A DNA stretch of 38,627 nt, taken from positions 1 through 38,627 of the forward strand of contig QCUJ01000014.1 of assembly GCA_003210795.1 (NCBI GenBank), read 5' to 3'. Shown here piece after piece: positions 7,814 to 17,501 of this stretch. The notes below the pieces were generated by a model. The model did not search any database. It was not told the origin of the DNA and saw nothing but the letters and a program-made list of their open reading frames with translations. The DNA comes from Synechococcus sp. AG-679-B05 (lineage in GTDB: Bacteria > Cyanobacteriota > Cyanobacteriia > PCC-6307 > Cyanobiaceae). Position numbers and translations under genes: made by a program. Every line of letters starts with the position of its first letter. Position 1 is the first letter of the stretch.

Positions 7814-9588
7814 GCGCTCGCGCTGACTGGAAACGCGTCAGAAGGCTCGGGCGCTATCTGATTCACGACCGGCGCAGGTTGTTGCTCACCCTGTTGATGC
7901 TGGTGCCTGTGGCTCTGGCTGGCGCCATCCAGCCGCTGCTTGTTGGCCAGGCGATCAGTCTGCTTCGTGGAGAAGCCAGTTTCCCCTGGTTGGCTGATCT
8001 CGGCACAACCGTGGCGATCCGTGTGATTGTTGGGCTGTTGTTGCTGTCCGTGCTGCTTCGCCTAGCGCTGCAGGGGGTGCAGAGCTTCAATATTCAGGCT
8101 GTGGGCCAGCGGCTCACCGCTCGTATTCGTGACGACCTGTTCCGACACTCCCTGGCGTTGTCGCTTCGTTTTCACGACGGCATGCCCGTTGGCAAGCTGC
8201 TCACCCGCCTCACCAGTGACATCGATGCGTTAGGGGAAGTTTTTGGCAGCGGTGCGGTTGGTGTTCTTGGTGACCTCATCACTCTGTTAGTGATCGCCAG
8301 CTCGATGCTGTTGATCGAATGGCGCCTGGGTCTGTTGCTCCTGTTCACACAGATTCCTGTGACCTGCTCTGTTCTCTGGCTTCAGAGCCGATATCGCAGG
8401 GTCAATTACACCGTGAGAGAGGAGCTCTCTCAGCTCAATGCCGATTTTCAGGAGAACCTGCAGGGCCTTGAGGTGGTGCAGATGTTCCGACGCGAGGCCG
8501 TGAACGGCTCCCGCTTCGCTCGCACCGGTTCGGCTTATCGACGTGCCGTCAACGGCACAATTTTTTACGACAGCAGCATTTCCGCTTTCCTCGAGTGGGT
8601 TTCCCTGGGGGCTGTGGCCGTGGTGCTCGCCCTGGGCGGTTATCTGGTGACCAGTGGAGCCATGGGTCTCGGGATCCTCACCACGTTCATTCTTTATTCC
8701 CAGCGACTGTTTGATCCTCTCCGTCAGCTGGCAGAACGGTTCACCCAGATCCAAGGCGGTCTCACCGCCGTTGAACGCATTGGAGAACTGCTCGAGCAAC
8801 CCCTCGAAATCGTGGAGGACTCCACCGCCAGGCCTCTGGAGGGTTCCGGGCTGGGGGAGGTGGTCTTTGAAAACGTGAGTTTCTGCTACAGGCCGGATGA
8901 GCCGATTCTTCGCAACCTCTCATTCCGCATTGCCCCCGGGGAGCATGTCGCCCTGGTGGGTCCAACGGGGTCTGGCAAGACCACGGTGATCCGTTTGCTG
9001 TGTCGTCTGTACGAACCCCAGCAGGGTCGGATTCTTCTGGATGGTCGAGACATCCGCTCCATCCCGATCGCCGATCTGCGCCGTCAGCTTGGAGTCGTGC
9101 TTCAGGACACTTTTCTGTTCAGCGGAAATGTGGCAGACAATCTGCGTCTGAACGCTCCGATCAGTGATGGAGAGCTGGAGCGCATCTGCCGCGACCTCGG
9201 CCTGCAGGATCTGCTGGGGAGACTCCCTGCCGGCCTGGAGACCGAGCTGCGCGAACGGGGCGGCAATTTGTCCTCCGGTGAGCGACAGCTGCTTGCGGTG
9301 GCCCGCGTTGCGATTCGCAATCCCACCGTTCTGGTGATGGATGAGGCCACAGCCTTCATGGATCCGGCCACGGAGGCGACTCTGCAGGGCGATCTCGACC
9401 GGCTGCTGCAGAAACGAACGGCGGTGGTGATCGCCCATCGGTTGGCCACGGTCGAGGCATCGGACCGGATCCTGGTTCTGCGCCGCGGCGAGTTGATTGA
9501 GCAGGGCACCCATCGGGAGCTGAGGGATCAAGGTGGTCTTTATGCCCAGTTGGCCGACTTGCAGGAAAGAGGACTGGCTCGCCTGTGA
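7810..9588 (+). CDS. ABC transporter, fused membrane and ATPase domains
   Basis: This 592-residue half-transporter of the MsbA/multidrug exporter type should dimerise in the inner membrane and export lipids or hydrophobic compounds; its substrate cannot be read from sequence. The type IV exporter membrane domain spans about residues 20-320 with six hydrophobic segments. The ATPase domain follows: Walker A GPTGSGKT (384-391), Q-loop Gln432, signature LSSGE (487-491, usually LSGGQ), Walker B VLVMDEAT (507-514) and switch His543. It overlaps hisG by 4 bases upstream and the GNAT gene by 4 bases downstream, forming a three-gene overlapping run. The hisG link is probably only transcriptional. Confidence 0.9.
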   Translation: MSARADWKRVRRLGRYLIHDRRRLLLTLLMLVPVALAGAIQPLLVGQAISLLRGEASFPWLADLGTTVAIRVIVGLLLLSVLLRLALQGVQSFNIQAVGQRLTARIRDDLFRHSLALSLRFHDGMPVGKLLTRLTSDIDALGEVFGSGAVGVLGDLITLLVIASSMLLIEWRLGLLLLFTQIPVTCSVLWLQSRYRRVNYTVREELSQLNADFQENLQGLEVVQMFRREAVNGSRFARTGSAYRRAVNGTIFYDSSISAFLEWVSLGAVAVVLALGGYLVTSGAMGLGILTTFILYSQRLFDPLRQLAERFTQIQGGLTAVERIGELLEQPLEIVEDSTARPLEGSGLGEVVFENVSFCYRPDEPILRNLSFRIAPGEHVALVGPTGSGKTTVIRLLCRLYEPQQGRILLDGRDIRSIPIADLRRQLGVVLQDTFLFSGNVADNLRLNAPISDGELERICRDLGLQDLLGRLPAGLETELRERGGNLSSGERQLLAVARVAIRNPTVLVMDEATAFMDPATEATLQGDLDRLLQKRTAVVIAHRLATVEASDRILVLRRGELIEQGTHRELRDQGGLYAQLADLQERGLARL

Positions 9589-10097
9589 TCACACCAACGT
9601 CCCCTCTTCAGATTCCAGAGCCGGCGTTGCTTGAGCAGTACGGCAAACAGGCCCGTTTGTGCGCCACTCCAAACGATCAGATCTCCCTGGTGTTCAGCCA
9701 GATCCATCCGTTTGACCTGGTGGAGCTCGAGCAACTGCTGGAAGCTGTTGGCTGGAGTCGACGCCCGGTTCGTCGGGTGCGCAAAGCTCTCACCCACAGC
9801 CTTCTGAAGGTTGGTTTGTGGCGCCATGATCCGAGGGTGCCGCGGCTGGTTGGTTTCGCCCGTTGCACCGGTGATGGGGTGTTCGAAGCCACGGTCTGGG
9901 ATGTCGCTGTGCATCCCCGGTATCAGGGCAATGGGCTTGGTCAACAGATGATGACCTACGTACTCGAGGCGTTGCAGGAGATGGGAACGGAGCGGGTCAG
10001 CCTCTTTGCCGATCCTGGCGTTGTGAACTTCTATCAGCGGCAGGGTTGGGAGCTGGAGCCCGAGGGCCATCGATGCGCGTTCTGGTATTCCAGCTGA
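9585..10097 (+). CDS. GNAT family N-acetyltransferase
   Basis: This 170-residue protein has a GNAT fold for acetyl transfer from acetyl-CoA. The acetyl-CoA loop is clear in VWDVAVHPRYQGNGLGQQMM (about residues 105-124), followed by FADPGVVNFYQRQGWE, the typical strand-loop near the end. Relatives in cyanobacteria and plastids are often called Ycf52-like; the acceptor here is unknown. The GTG start at 9585 overlaps the ABC gene stop by 4 bases, which supports this start and coupling. It is convergent with the minus-strand glycosyltransferase gene, only six bases apart. Confidence 0.85.
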   Translation: MITPTSPLQIPEPALLEQYGKQARLCATPNDQISLVFSQIHPFDLVELEQLLEAVGWSRRPVRRVRKALTHSLLKVGLWRHDPRVPRLVGFARCTGDGVFEATVWDVAVHPRYQGNGLGQQMMTYVLEALQEMGTERVSLFADPGVVNFYQRQGWELEPEGHRCAFWYSS

Positions 10098-10103
10098 ATT
10101 GCC

Positions 10104-10790
10104 TCAGCTGTTGTAACGCCGCACCAGCAGATCCAGCGCTTCGCCCCGGGCCCAGTCGCGGCGCAGCAATGCATTGCGCCAGGCCTGGTGCAACACGCTG
10201 CGGGTTTCCCATCGACGTGCGCTGGTGGTGATCGCGCAACCGATGCGCTGCATCCGGCTGATCGCTGTGATGCGCTGCACCATGTCGAGGTCCTCCATCA
10301 ACGGCAGAGGGTTGTATCCCCCTGCTGCTTCCACAAGGCTGCGATGGATCAGCAAACCCTGGTCTCCATAGGGACGCTGCCCAAGGCTTGAACGCAAGGC
10401 CACGCTCCCTTCCAACAGGCGCAACATCAGACGTTCAGCATCGATCTGCAGGTCGAAATACCATCCACGCCCTTCGCTGCCGTTTTCGAGCAGAACCGCC
10501 TTGACGGCTTCGGTCCAGTCATGGCCCAGACGGCTGTCGGCATGGAGGACCAATCGCCAGTCATGTCGGGCGTGGGCCATGCCTTTGATCAGTTGTTGGC
10601 CCCGTCCGCGCTCAGGACTGATCAGCACAGATGCTCCGGCAAGGGTGGCCGCTGCGCGGGTGGCATCCACGCTCCCTCCATCCACCACCAACACCTGCAG
10701 GGCGTGGGGCCAGTGCGCCAGATCCGCCAGCAGCAAAGACAGTCGCGACGCTTCATTAAGCGTCGGGATCAGCACCGTCAGCCCAGCCAT
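10104..10790 (-). CDS. TIGR04283 family glycosyltransferase
   Basis: This 228-residue GT-A fold glycosyltransferase (family 2-like) starts MAGLTVLIPTLNEASRL and has VLVVDGGSVDAT near residue 40 and LHADSRL, the DxD-equivalent site, near residue 80. NCBI names this family arsenosugar biosynthesis glycosyltransferase; the link is by co-occurrence and the real substrate is unproven here. The start at ATG 10790 is fixed by the conserved N-terminus. It overlaps the upstream TIGR04282 gene by 13 bases on the same strand, so the pair should be translated together. The tail is short and basic. The family call is firm, the biochemical role is not. Confidence 0.85.
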   Translation of the reverse strand: MAGLTVLIPTLNEASRLSLLLADLAHWPHALQVLVVDGGSVDATRAAATLAGASVLISPERGRGQQLIKGMAHARHDWRLVLHADSRLGHDWTEAVKAVLLENGSEGRGWYFDLQIDAERLMLRLLEGSVALRSSLGQRPYGDQGLLIHRSLVEAAGGYNPLPLMEDLDMVQRITAISRMQRIGCAITTSARRWETRSVLHQAWRNALLRRDWARGEALDLLVRRYNS

Positions 10791-11428
10791 GGCTTCAGAT
10801 CCTGAAGATGGTCGATGTCGCAGCGGTGCTGCAGCAGAGCGGTGGAACAACCCCCCACCTGAGCAGCCTCCAGGGTGCGCCTGCAAACGGTGGCGTCTCC
10901 CCAGGGGATACCGATCAGCGGCCAGCGCTCTGGATCGCTCATCAGACGCCTGCTGAAGCCGATCAACCAATAGCCCCCGTCGGCCGCTGGTCCCAATACA
11001 AGATCGCACCGCTTCAATCGCGTCAGCGCATCGTGCAGGTCGTGGTGACTGAGGTCCGGCAGGTCGGTCCCGATCACGAGGGTGGGCCTCCTCCAGTGCC
11101 GTTCCTGCAGCAATTGCCGCTTCAATAAAACTCCCAGACCTCCCTTCCCCTGGCGCCGAATCCGTTGGATGCCCTGTTGCCTTCCCCAGCGACGGGCCGC
11201 TCGGGGCCCTAGCCCGCTGATGGCCAGCACCGGACTGATTCGTCCCCAGTCTTGTTCTTGACGGGCAACGTTCAGCGTGTGGCTGCAGAGCTGGCGCTGC
11301 AGCCTGGCACTTCGTTCCGCGCTGGCCGACAGCCCCAGTTGTTCGGCCAGATCTTTGGCCAGTCTTCGCTTGCAACGACCGCTACCCGGCCAGCGCGCCA
11401 TCACTACCAGGCCGGCCTCAGGTTGCAT
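10778..11428 (-). CDS. TIGR04282 (DUF2064) glycosyltransferase-like protein
   Basis: This 216-residue protein belongs to the CofC/MobA-like nucleotidyl/glycosyl-transferase group. It shows LVVMARWPGSGRCKRRLA at the N-terminus (the usual R-x-P-x-x-G-x-x-K-x-R-L pattern), VIGTDLPDLS in the middle and LVLGPAADGGYWLIG after it. The family often sits next to TIGR04283, as here, with which it overlaps by 13 bases. ATG at 11428 was chosen; another ATG lies at residue 10. The start lies one base beyond the htrA stop codon, so htrA and these two genes probably form one transcript. The substrate is unknown. Confidence 0.85.
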   Translation of the reverse strand: MQPEAGLVVMARWPGSGRCKRRLAKDLAEQLGLSASAERSARLQRQLCSHTLNVARQEQDWGRISPVLAISGLGPRAARRWGRQQGIQRIRRQGKGGLGVLLKRQLLQERHWRRPTLVIGTDLPDLSHHDLHDALTRLKRCDLVLGPAADGGYWLIGFSRRLMSDPERWPLIGIPWGDATVCRRTLEAAQVGGCSTALLQHRCDIDHLQDLKPWLG

Positions 11429-11429
11429 C

Positions 11430-12560
11430 TCAGCGGTCGCGCGGCAGCTCCCGCGGCTGAACCTCAAGCACTTGCTCCAGTCCGTCGCGCTGAACCGTGA
11501 TCGGCATTGAGCGACCCACCAAGCCCCGGTCCACCGCCAGTTGCACATCGGCAGGGTTGTCCACGGCGGTGTCATTCACCCTGAGAATCAGATCGCACTG
11601 CCGGATCCCGCCTGCCTCAGCTGGGCTGCTTTCCAAAACCTCAACCACCACAACGCCATTGGTTTCAGGCAGGTTGCAGCGGCTGCTGTTGGTGTTGATC
11701 TCGCGGGCCACTTCGGGGGTGAGTTCGAGAAGGTGAACTCCGATGAAGGGGTGCGAGGCCTGTCCGGTGCGCACGATCTGCTGGGCGATGCGCTTGGTGA
11801 GATTGATCGGCACTGCGAAGCTGAGACCAGCCCCGGGGGCTTTGCGGATGGCTGTGTTCATGCCGATCACCTGTCCCGTGGCGCTGATCAGCGGACCACC
11901 GCTGTTGCCGGGGTTCACCGCCGCATCCGTCTGGATGTAAGGAACCCGCTGGCCCTCGCCGATGTTGGCGTCCGTCCGGCCGACCGCGCTGATGATCCCT
12001 GCGGTCACAGTGTTGTTCAGGCCGAAGGGATTGCCGATGGCAATGGCCCACTCCCCTGGCCGCAGCAGGTCGGAATTGCCCAGGCTGGCCACAGGCAGGT
12101 TGTCGGCAACCACTTTCACCACGGCTACGTCGGTGAGCGGATCACCGCCGAGAACCTTGCCGTTGAAACGACGCCCATCGGGCAGGGTGACTGCCACCCG
12201 ATCGGCACCCCGCACCACGTGTTCGTTCGTGAAGATCAAACCGTTGGCACGGGTGATGAAACCGGAGCCCTGACCCTGTTGGCGCTGGGTCGATGGGCCA
12301 AGACCCAGCATCCTGCCAAGCGGATTGCTGATTTCCTTCACCGTGTCGATGCGCACCACCGCCGGCCCGACCCGTTCCACGGCACGCACGATCACATTTT
12401 CGCCGGGTTGCAGTGGTGCAACGCGGGGCTGATCGTTCACCACCGGAGGCTTGCTCTCCGGCAGCTCAGCATTTCGGCGGCCCAGGTCCGGCATCAGGCT
12501 GCAGGACGTCAAGGTTGTGACGATCAGGCTGAGCCCGATCCAACGCTTTGGACGCTGCAT
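11430..12560 (-). CDS. HtrA/Deg-type serine protease with PDZ domain, likely lipoprotein
   Basis: A 376-residue trypsin-like Deg protease that degrades or refolds damaged envelope proteins. The catalytic triad is visible: His114 (TNEHVV), Asp145 (TDVAVV) and Ser220 (GNSGGP). A PDZ domain occupies about residues 272-370 (PFIGVHLLELTP, then SPAEAGGIRQCDLILRVND). The N-terminus (WIGLSLIVTTLTSC) ends in a lipobox-like LTSC at Cys20, so it may be lipid-anchored rather than freely periplasmic. ATG 12560 was chosen because the signal begins there; upstream residues are not signal-like. It is divergent from dnaA with an 83-base gap. Which Deg paralogue (HtrA, HhoA or HhoB) it is cannot be decided here. 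Confidence 0.92.
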   Translation of the reverse strand: MQRPKRWIGLSLIVTTLTSCSLMPDLGRRNAELPESKPPVVNDQPRVAPLQPGENVIVRAVERVGPAVVRIDTVKEISNPLGRMLGLGPSTQRQQGQGSGFITRANGLIFTNEHVVRGADRVAVTLPDGRRFNGKVLGGDPLTDVAVVKVVADNLPVASLGNSDLLRPGEWAIAIGNPFGLNNTVTAGIISAVGRTDANIGEGQRVPYIQTDAAVNPGNSGGPLISATGQVIGMNTAIRKAPGAGLSFAVPINLTKRIAQQIVRTGQASHPFIGVHLLELTPEVAREINTNSSRCNLPETNGVVVVEVLESSPAEAGGIRQCDLILRVNDTAVDNPADVQLAVDRGLVGRSMPITVQRDGLEQVLEVQPRELPRDR

Positions 12561-12628
12561 CCAGGGGCGATCACGGCTGCAACATTTAAAACTGCCTGAT
12601 CCGGATGGCGTGCGTAGATTCAACTTTC

Positions 12629-12634
12629 AGGAGG
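12629..12634 (+). promoter_or_regulatory. Shine-Dalgarno site that sets the dnaA start
   Basis: A full AGGAGG lies nine bases before GTG at 12644. It lies inside a longer in-frame extension from ATG 12605, so it argues that translation begins at the GTG, giving a protein that begins [15 protein letters not shown], as in other cyanobacterial DnaA. Confidence 0.75.
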
Positions 12635-12643
12635 ATTGCGGCT

Positions 12644-14029
12644 GTGGTTTTGACGGGCGAGGAGCTCTGGCTGAAGGTCCAGGAAGGCCTGCAGGCCAAG
12701 CTCAGCAAGCCCACATTCGAAACCTTCATCCGTCCTACCGGGTGCAGCGGATTTGCCAATGGGGAGCTGCGCCTGCTCGCGCCCAACCCCTTCGCCGGCG
12801 TGCGGCTGAGGGAGCAGCTGCTGCCGAGCATCGCGGAGCTGGCCAGTGGCGTCTGCGGTCGTCCGATCCAGGTGGTGGTTCTGGCTGATTCGGCGATGGC
12901 GGCTCCCTCAGAGGACTTGGCAGAGCCGCTTCAGCCCATGGCCGCGGATGCGGTTGCCGCTCCGGACCCCGTTGCCTCCGGTGCTCCGCGGCGGGTGCTG
13001 CCGGGGCTGAATCCGCGTTATGTATTCGGCCGCTTTGTGGTTGGGCCCAACAGCCGCATGGCCCATGCGGCTGCCCTGGCAGTCGCTGAGGCCCCCGGGC
13101 GTGAGTTCAATCCGCTGTTCATCTGCGGCGGAGTCGGCCTGGGCAAAACCCACCTGATGCAGGCCATCGGTCACTACCGCCTGGAGATCGACCCCTCCGC
13201 CCGTGTTTCCTACGTCTCCACCGAAACCTTCACCAATGACCTGATCGACAGCATCCGGAAGGACGGCATGAAGGCCTTCCGCGACCGGTATCGGGCCGCT
13301 GATCTCCTGCTGGTGGACGACATCCAGTTCATCGAGGGCAAGGAGTACACCCAGGAGGAGTTTTTCCATACTTTCAATGCTCTGCACGAAGCCGGCAAAC
13401 AGGTGGTGATTGCCAGTGATCGCCCCCCCAGTCAGATCCCCCGGCTGCAGAAACGGTTGATCTCCCGCTTCCAGATGGGGTTGATTGCGGATATCCAGGC
13501 ACCGGACCTGGAGACGCGCATGGCGATCCTGCACAAAAAGGCCGAACAGGAGCGCATGGCCTTGCCCCGTGATCTGATCACGTACATCGCTGGGCGGTTC
13601 ACCTCCAACATCCGTGAGCTTGAGGGAGCGCTCACCCGCGCTGTGGCCTTTGCCTCGATCACCGGTCTGCCGATGACGGTGGAATCGGTGGCGCCGATGC
13701 TCGACCCCACCGGCCAGGGGGTGGAGGTCACCCCGCAGCAGGTGATCGACAAGGTCTCAGAGGTGTTTGATGTTTCAGCCGAGGAGATGCGGAGCAGCAC
13801 CCGTCGTCGTGCGGTCAGCCAGGCCCGTCAGGTGGGGATGTACCTGATGCGTCAGGGCACAGACCTGAGCCTGCCCAGGATCGGGGACACCTTCGGTGGC
13901 AAGGACCACACCACCGTGATGTACGCGATCGATCAGGTGGAAAAGAAACTGGCATCAGACCCGCAGCTCGCTGGCCAGGTTCAGAAAGTACGGGACCTGC
14001 TCCAGATCGATTCGCGGCGCAAACGCTGA
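12644..14029 (+). CDS. dnaA: Chromosomal replication initiator protein DnaA
   Basis: DnaA binds DnaA boxes, opens the origin and loads helicase. The 461 residues show all four domains: the N-terminal protein-contact domain (1-85), an Ala/Pro-rich linker (85-118), the AAA+ domain with Walker [10 protein letters not shown] (162-170) and Walker [10 protein letters not shown] (221-229), and the C-terminal DNA-binding domain with the signature KDHTTV (420-425, where most bacteria have RDHTTV). The start is GTG, set by an AGGAGG site nine bases upstream. No dnaN neighbour and no cluster of DnaA boxes is visible, as is common in cyanobacteria, so this is not evidence of oriC. It is divergent from htrA and ends directly against the convergent ParB-like gene. 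Confidence 0.97.
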   Translation: MVLTGEELWLKVQEGLQAKLSKPTFETFIRPTGCSGFANGELRLLAPNPFAGVRLREQLLPSIAELASGVCGRPIQVVVLADSAMAAPSEDLAEPLQPMAADAVAAPDPVASGAPRRVLPGLNPRYVFGRFVVGPNSRMAHAAALAVAEAPGREFNPLFICGGVGLGKTHLMQAIGHYRLEIDPSARVSYVSTETFTNDLIDSIRKDGMKAFRDRYRAADLLLVDDIQFIEGKEYTQEEFFHTFNALHEAGKQVVIASDRPPSQIPRLQKRLISRFQMGLIADIQAPDLETRMAILHKKAEQERMALPRDLITYIAGRFTSNIRELEGALTRAVAFASITGLPMTVESVAPMLDPTGQGVEVTPQQVIDKVSEVFDVSAEEMRSSTRRRAVSQARQVGMYLMRQGTDLSLPRIGDTFGGKDHTTVMYAIDQVEKKLASDPQLAGQVQKVRDLLQIDSRRKR

Positions 14030-14698
14030 TCAGCGGCAATTTTTGCCGTCACCCTTCCATCCCGGCATCCCTGAGGCGGCCTGGGAGCAGACCAGACGTC
14101 TGGCGGGAATCAGGGCAGGGTTGAGGTGTCTGGAACTGAACGGGGGCAGGGGTCGACTCCGCAACCAGCTGCCCCAGCGGAACTCGTGGTAAGGAATCTG
14201 TCGCTGCGGTTTGATCAGACCCTCCTGTTTCAGCTTCCAGACCAGGCTGCGGTAGGGGTCGTCGTCGAGATCCAGCAGTGACTGGGGCAGCTCCAGCGGT
14301 AGGCGGGGGCCATTGCCCCGGCCATCGAACAGATACAGCCAGCCCCGTTGATCGAGTACCTCAAGCACGGCGGCGTGATCGTCGACGTCCAGTTCTGCGA
14401 TCACATAACCCCAGGTGGTGGACTGGCGATCCAGTTCCAGCAGCGCTCGCAGCCGGTGGTGCCGATCCACCATCCACAGATGCCCCCCGGCATTCCGCAC
14501 CAGTGGCACCGGTTTCCGCTTCAGTTCACTCAGTCGCGCCTCCCTTGTCTCGCGGGCGAAGTCCTGCTGCCTGGACCAAACCTCTGCCAGACCGACGCAC
14601 CACTGGGTGGGCTGCAGCGCTGTCACGGACACCTCAAACAGCTCGGTGGACCGGCTGACCTCCGGAATCGGTTGGTAGCGGGATGGCTGAGCTGTCAC
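14030..14698 (-). CDS. ParB-like (ParBc_2 type) protein
   Basis: This 222-residue protein resembles the putative ParB-like nuclease family: a central WMVDRHHRLRALLEL (about residues 75-89) is the ParB-type (D/E)RHHR motif, preceded by LSELKRKPVPLVRNAGG. It lacks the helix-turn-helix of true ParB, so a role in chromosome partition should not be assumed. Start is GTG at 14698. The C-terminus (RRLVCSQAASGMPGWKGDGKNC) is short and basic. Its stop codon abuts the dnaA stop with no gap. A T8 tract on the minus strand (plus A8, 14706-14713) lies between it and the upstream GST gene. Confidence 0.65.
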   Translation of the reverse strand: MTAQPSRYQPIPEVSRSTELFEVSVTALQPTQWCVGLAEVWSRQQDFARETREARLSELKRKPVPLVRNAGGHLWMVDRHHRLRALLELDRQSTTWGYVIAELDVDDHAAVLEVLDQRGWLYLFDGRGNGPRLPLELPQSLLDLDDDPYRSLVWKLKQEGLIKPQRQIPYHEFRWGSWLRSRPLPPFSSRHLNPALIPARRLVCSQAASGMPGWKGDGKNCR

Positions 14699-14718
14699 GC
14701 CACAGCAAAAAAAACACC

Positions 14719-15951
14719 CTATGACGCAGTGACGAAGGGCATGGGGTCCTGATCGAACCGATCCCGTACCGGCAGCCTTCGAGGCTGCTCTGGACCATCC
14801 TGGGCTGCTGTGGCTTCAAGGGCCTTGCGCAGCAAACGGCCTGCCGGTAGTGGCATATCCCTGGGAACAGAGATTCGGTCACGCAGATGACGCAGGCCCA
14901 GGGCACTGCGTTGATCCGGTTGTGGCTGATCTGAGGTGACCAGCCTGGTCAGGGCGCAGCGCAGCGGTTGATCGAAGCGTGCCGCACCCAATGGATTGAG
15001 AGTCAGCAGGCGTTGCCGGTGCCGCAGCACCCGCTGTAGGGCGATGCGGCTGTGAAGCGCAGCATCAGCATCCCCCCAACTGGCCTCTTCTTTTCCCAGT
15101 CCATCGCCGCAATCGATCCGATCGACCATCGACCGGGCTTCTGCACTGTCATTCGTCCAGCAGCCACCCATCTGAGGGGGTAGATCATGCACATGGGTGT
15201 GCATGTCGCTTTGCGTGCCCCGGTAGGTGTCGAGCTGTTCCAAGGCCAGGAACCAGGTGTCGATGGCGGGATGCTCCCGCCGCAGGTTGTAGCCCTTGTA
15301 GTAAGCCAGCGAGGCATTCATTCGCTCCACATAGGGCACGAACACCAGATCAACGCTCCCTGGTGTGCCTGCATCCAGCCAAGGGCCCTCCTGTCGAAGC
15401 AGCTCTTGTTCAAACCGCTGCGCGATCTGACGGAACTGCTCCCGGGCCCGTTGATCCGCCCATTTCCCGAGGCCGGGTCTGCAAAGCCACAGGCACCAGG
15501 CCTGAAACAGCAGCCGTTCCAGCTGACGCAGGCGAAGGCCTTCAGCGCTGTTCATCGGCATGCCCAGCGGGCCGAACCGCGACTCCAGCACAAGCAGGAT
15601 GTCATCGCTTTCCGTGATCAGCCGCCCGTCCAGGTCCAGCGCGGGCAGCATCCCGGAGGGAACCACATCAAGGAACCAGGGTTCCTTGATGCCGTAGCAG
15701 CGCATGGTCACTTTGCGGATCCGGTAGGGAATCCGCTTGAACTCCAGCCACAACCAGACTTTCTGGCAATAGGGACACCACGCATGGTGATCCCTGTACA
15801 GCGTGACCAGCACCTCCTCTTCCGTGTGTCCGAACAGACGCAGAGTCGCCTGGGCGTTAGTGGGCCCCTCCACTCGATCGGTCTCCGGTGCGGCGAGAGC
15901 TGCGAGCTCGGTCCAGCTCAGTGCAGCGGGGATCGCTGTGGGTTGGGACAT
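14719..15951 (-). CDS. Glutathione S-transferase family protein, long cyanobacterial form
   Basis: A 410-residue protein with a thioredoxin-like GST N-terminal domain at about residues 48-130 (LVTLYRDHHAWCPYCQKVWLW, with a CPYC active-site-like motif, then PSGMLPALDLDGRLITESDDI) and a helical GST C-terminal domain to about residue 250. Roughly 150 further residues follow, longer than standard GSTs, with a charged Arg-rich end. The CPYC motif resembles glutaredoxin-like or omega-type GSTs that use cysteine. It is encoded divergently from glutathione reductase (gor), with about 100 bases between them, suggesting shared thiol metabolism. Start ATG 15951. Confidence 0.85.
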   Translation of the reverse strand: MSQPTAIPAALSWTELAALAAPETDRVEGPTNAQATLRLFGHTEEEVLVTLYRDHHAWCPYCQKVWLWLEFKRIPYRIRKVTMRCYGIKEPWFLDVVPSGMLPALDLDGRLITESDDILLVLESRFGPLGMPMNSAEGLRLRQLERLLFQAWCLWLCRPGLGKWADQRAREQFRQIAQRFEQELLRQEGPWLDAGTPGSVDLVFVPYVERMNASLAYYKGYNLRREHPAIDTWFLALEQLDTYRGTQSDMHTHVHDLPPQMGGCWTNDSAEARSMVDRIDCGDGLGKEEASWGDADAALHSRIALQRVLRHRQRLLTLNPLGAARFDQPLRCALTRLVTSDQPQPDQRSALGLRHLRDRISVPRDMPLPAGRLLRKALEATAAQDGPEQPRRLPVRDRFDQDPMPFVTAS

Positions 15952-16055
15952 GGGGAGCAGGGGGACTCCAATCCCTCATAGATCCTCCGGTCGCACAGCG
16001 TTGGTCGCCAGGGCAGCGTCGCTTCAGCAGAATCATCGACTTCCCGGTGCGCGTC

Positions 16056-17417
16056 ATGGACACGTCCTTTGATTTGATCGTTCTCGGCGCTGGTTCCGGC
16101 GGACTGGCCGCTGCCAAGCGTGCGGCGCGTCATGGCGCCAAGGTCGCGATTGTTGAGGGGGATCGTGTTGGGGGCACCTGTGTGATCCGAGGCTGCGTCC
16201 CCAAGAAGTTGTTGGTCTATGGAGCACAGGCCAGACATCAACTGGCTGATGCATCGGCCTATGGACTCAGCATCGGCTCAGTGACCTCCAACGTGCCCGA
16301 GTTGTTCAACCGGGTGCGCGCTGAGGTGGACCGGTTAAATCACCTCCATCTTGGTTTCCTTGAGAAGGCCGGTGTCACCCGCATCCAGGGGTGGGGTCGC
16401 TTCACCGGCAGCCACAGAATCGGCATCTCATCCAAACGAGGAGGTCCGGTGGAGACGGAGCTCCAGGCCTCAAAAGTGCTGGTTGCTGTTGGTGGGCGTC
16501 CTGTCCGGCCGCAAATCCCCGGGATCGAGCTGAGCTGGGTGAGTGACGACATGTTCGAGCTGCAGGATCTGCCGAAGGTGGTCGTGGTTGTGGGTGCAGG
16601 CTTCATCGCCTGTGAATTCGCCTGCATCCTGCGAGGCCTCGGCGTCAGCGTGGTTCAGGTGGTGCGAGGCCCGCGTTTGCTGCGCGGTTTTGACGCCGAG
16701 CTGGCGGATGCCGTGCACGAAGGGATGCACGATCAGGGCATTGAGATGCGTTTCAACGCGACCGTGACCTCCCTCGAAGGCGAGGCAGGGAACATCACAG
16801 CGCAGCTCGACGATGATTTGCGTATTCCCTGCGGTGGAGTGCTGATGGCGACCGGCCGTCGCCCCTGGCTTGCTGATCTCGGACTGGAGCTGGTGGATGT
16901 CGAAACCGATAACGGAAGAATCGTTGTGGATGCCGACTCCTGCACCTCGGTTCCGCATATCCATGCCGTCGGCGATGTGACCGATCGGGTGAATCTCACC
17001 CCCGTGGCCATTGATGAGGGCAGGGCCTATGCCGATGCCGTTTTTGCCGGCAAGCATCGCCAGGTGGATCATCGGCTGGTGGCCAGTGCAGTGTTCAGTG
17101 ATCCAGAACTGGCCAGTGTGGGCTTGTCTGAAGAGAAGGCGGTGGCGGAGTACGGCGCTGAAGCGGTGGTCGTTCACCGTGCCCGCTTCCGCTCTATGGC
17201 GCGGGCTTTGCCGGCAACCGGGTCGCGTTGCCTGCTCAAGTTGGTGATTCAGACAAGCACCGATCGTGTGCTGGGTTGCCACATGGTTGGAGAGCATGCC
17301 GCCGAGATCATTCAGATGGCTGCCATCGCTATCGGGATGGGCGCCACCAAAGCTGACTTCGATCGAACCATGGCTCTTCACCCCTCGGTATCCGAGGAAT
17401 TCGTCACGATGGATTGA
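16056..17417 (+). CDS. gor: Glutathione-disulfide reductase
   Basis: This 453-residue flavoprotein reduces oxidised glutathione with NADPH. The FAD-binding GAGSGG is at residues 11-16, the redox-active disulfide at Cys42 and Cys47 (TCVIRGCVPKK), the NADPH-binding segment VVGAGFIACEFA near residues 170-185, and the terminal dimer-interface His in HPSVSEEF (His about 442). The start at ATG 16056 matches the conserved beginning. It sits divergent to the GST gene and upstream of the PTOX gene on the same strand with an 84-base gap. Confidence 0.95.
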   Translation: MDTSFDLIVLGAGSGGLAAAKRAARHGAKVAIVEGDRVGGTCVIRGCVPKKLLVYGAQARHQLADASAYGLSIGSVTSNVPELFNRVRAEVDRLNHLHLGFLEKAGVTRIQGWGRFTGSHRIGISSKRGGPVETELQASKVLVAVGGRPVRPQIPGIELSWVSDDMFELQDLPKVVVVVGAGFIACEFACILRGLGVSVVQVVRGPRLLRGFDAELADAVHEGMHDQGIEMRFNATVTSLEGEAGNITAQLDDDLRIPCGGVLMATGRRPWLADLGLELVDVETDNGRIVVDADSCTSVPHIHAVGDVTDRVNLTPVAIDEGRAYADAVFAGKHRQVDHRLVASAVFSDPELASVGLSEEKAVAEYGAEAVVVHRARFRSMARALPATGSRCLLKLVIQTSTDRVLGCHMVGEHAAEIIQMAAIAIGMGATKADFDRTMALHPSVSEEFVTMD

Positions 17418-17501
17418 AACAGCAAATCTGTCGACAGTCTGAAAGTTAGAAGACAGGGTGAAGGCAGTGATCTAGACAACTATTAAATAGATATAAGCAC
17501 C

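Noticed and set aside
11541-12599. 352-codon plus-strand open frame opposite htrA
   Set aside because: Antisense to the Deg protease with all catalytic motifs; His- and Arg-rich shadow translation.
12561-12643. Possible origin of replication near dnaA
   Set aside because: No cluster of DnaA boxes or DNA-unwinding element was seen, and cyanobacterial dnaA is often far from oriC.
14699-14718. T8 tract on the minus strand between GST and the ParB-like gene as a terminator
   Set aside because: No convincing stem precedes it, so it may just be a homopolymer.
16470-17381. 303-codon minus-strand open frame opposite gor
   Set aside because: Antisense shadow of glutathione reductase.
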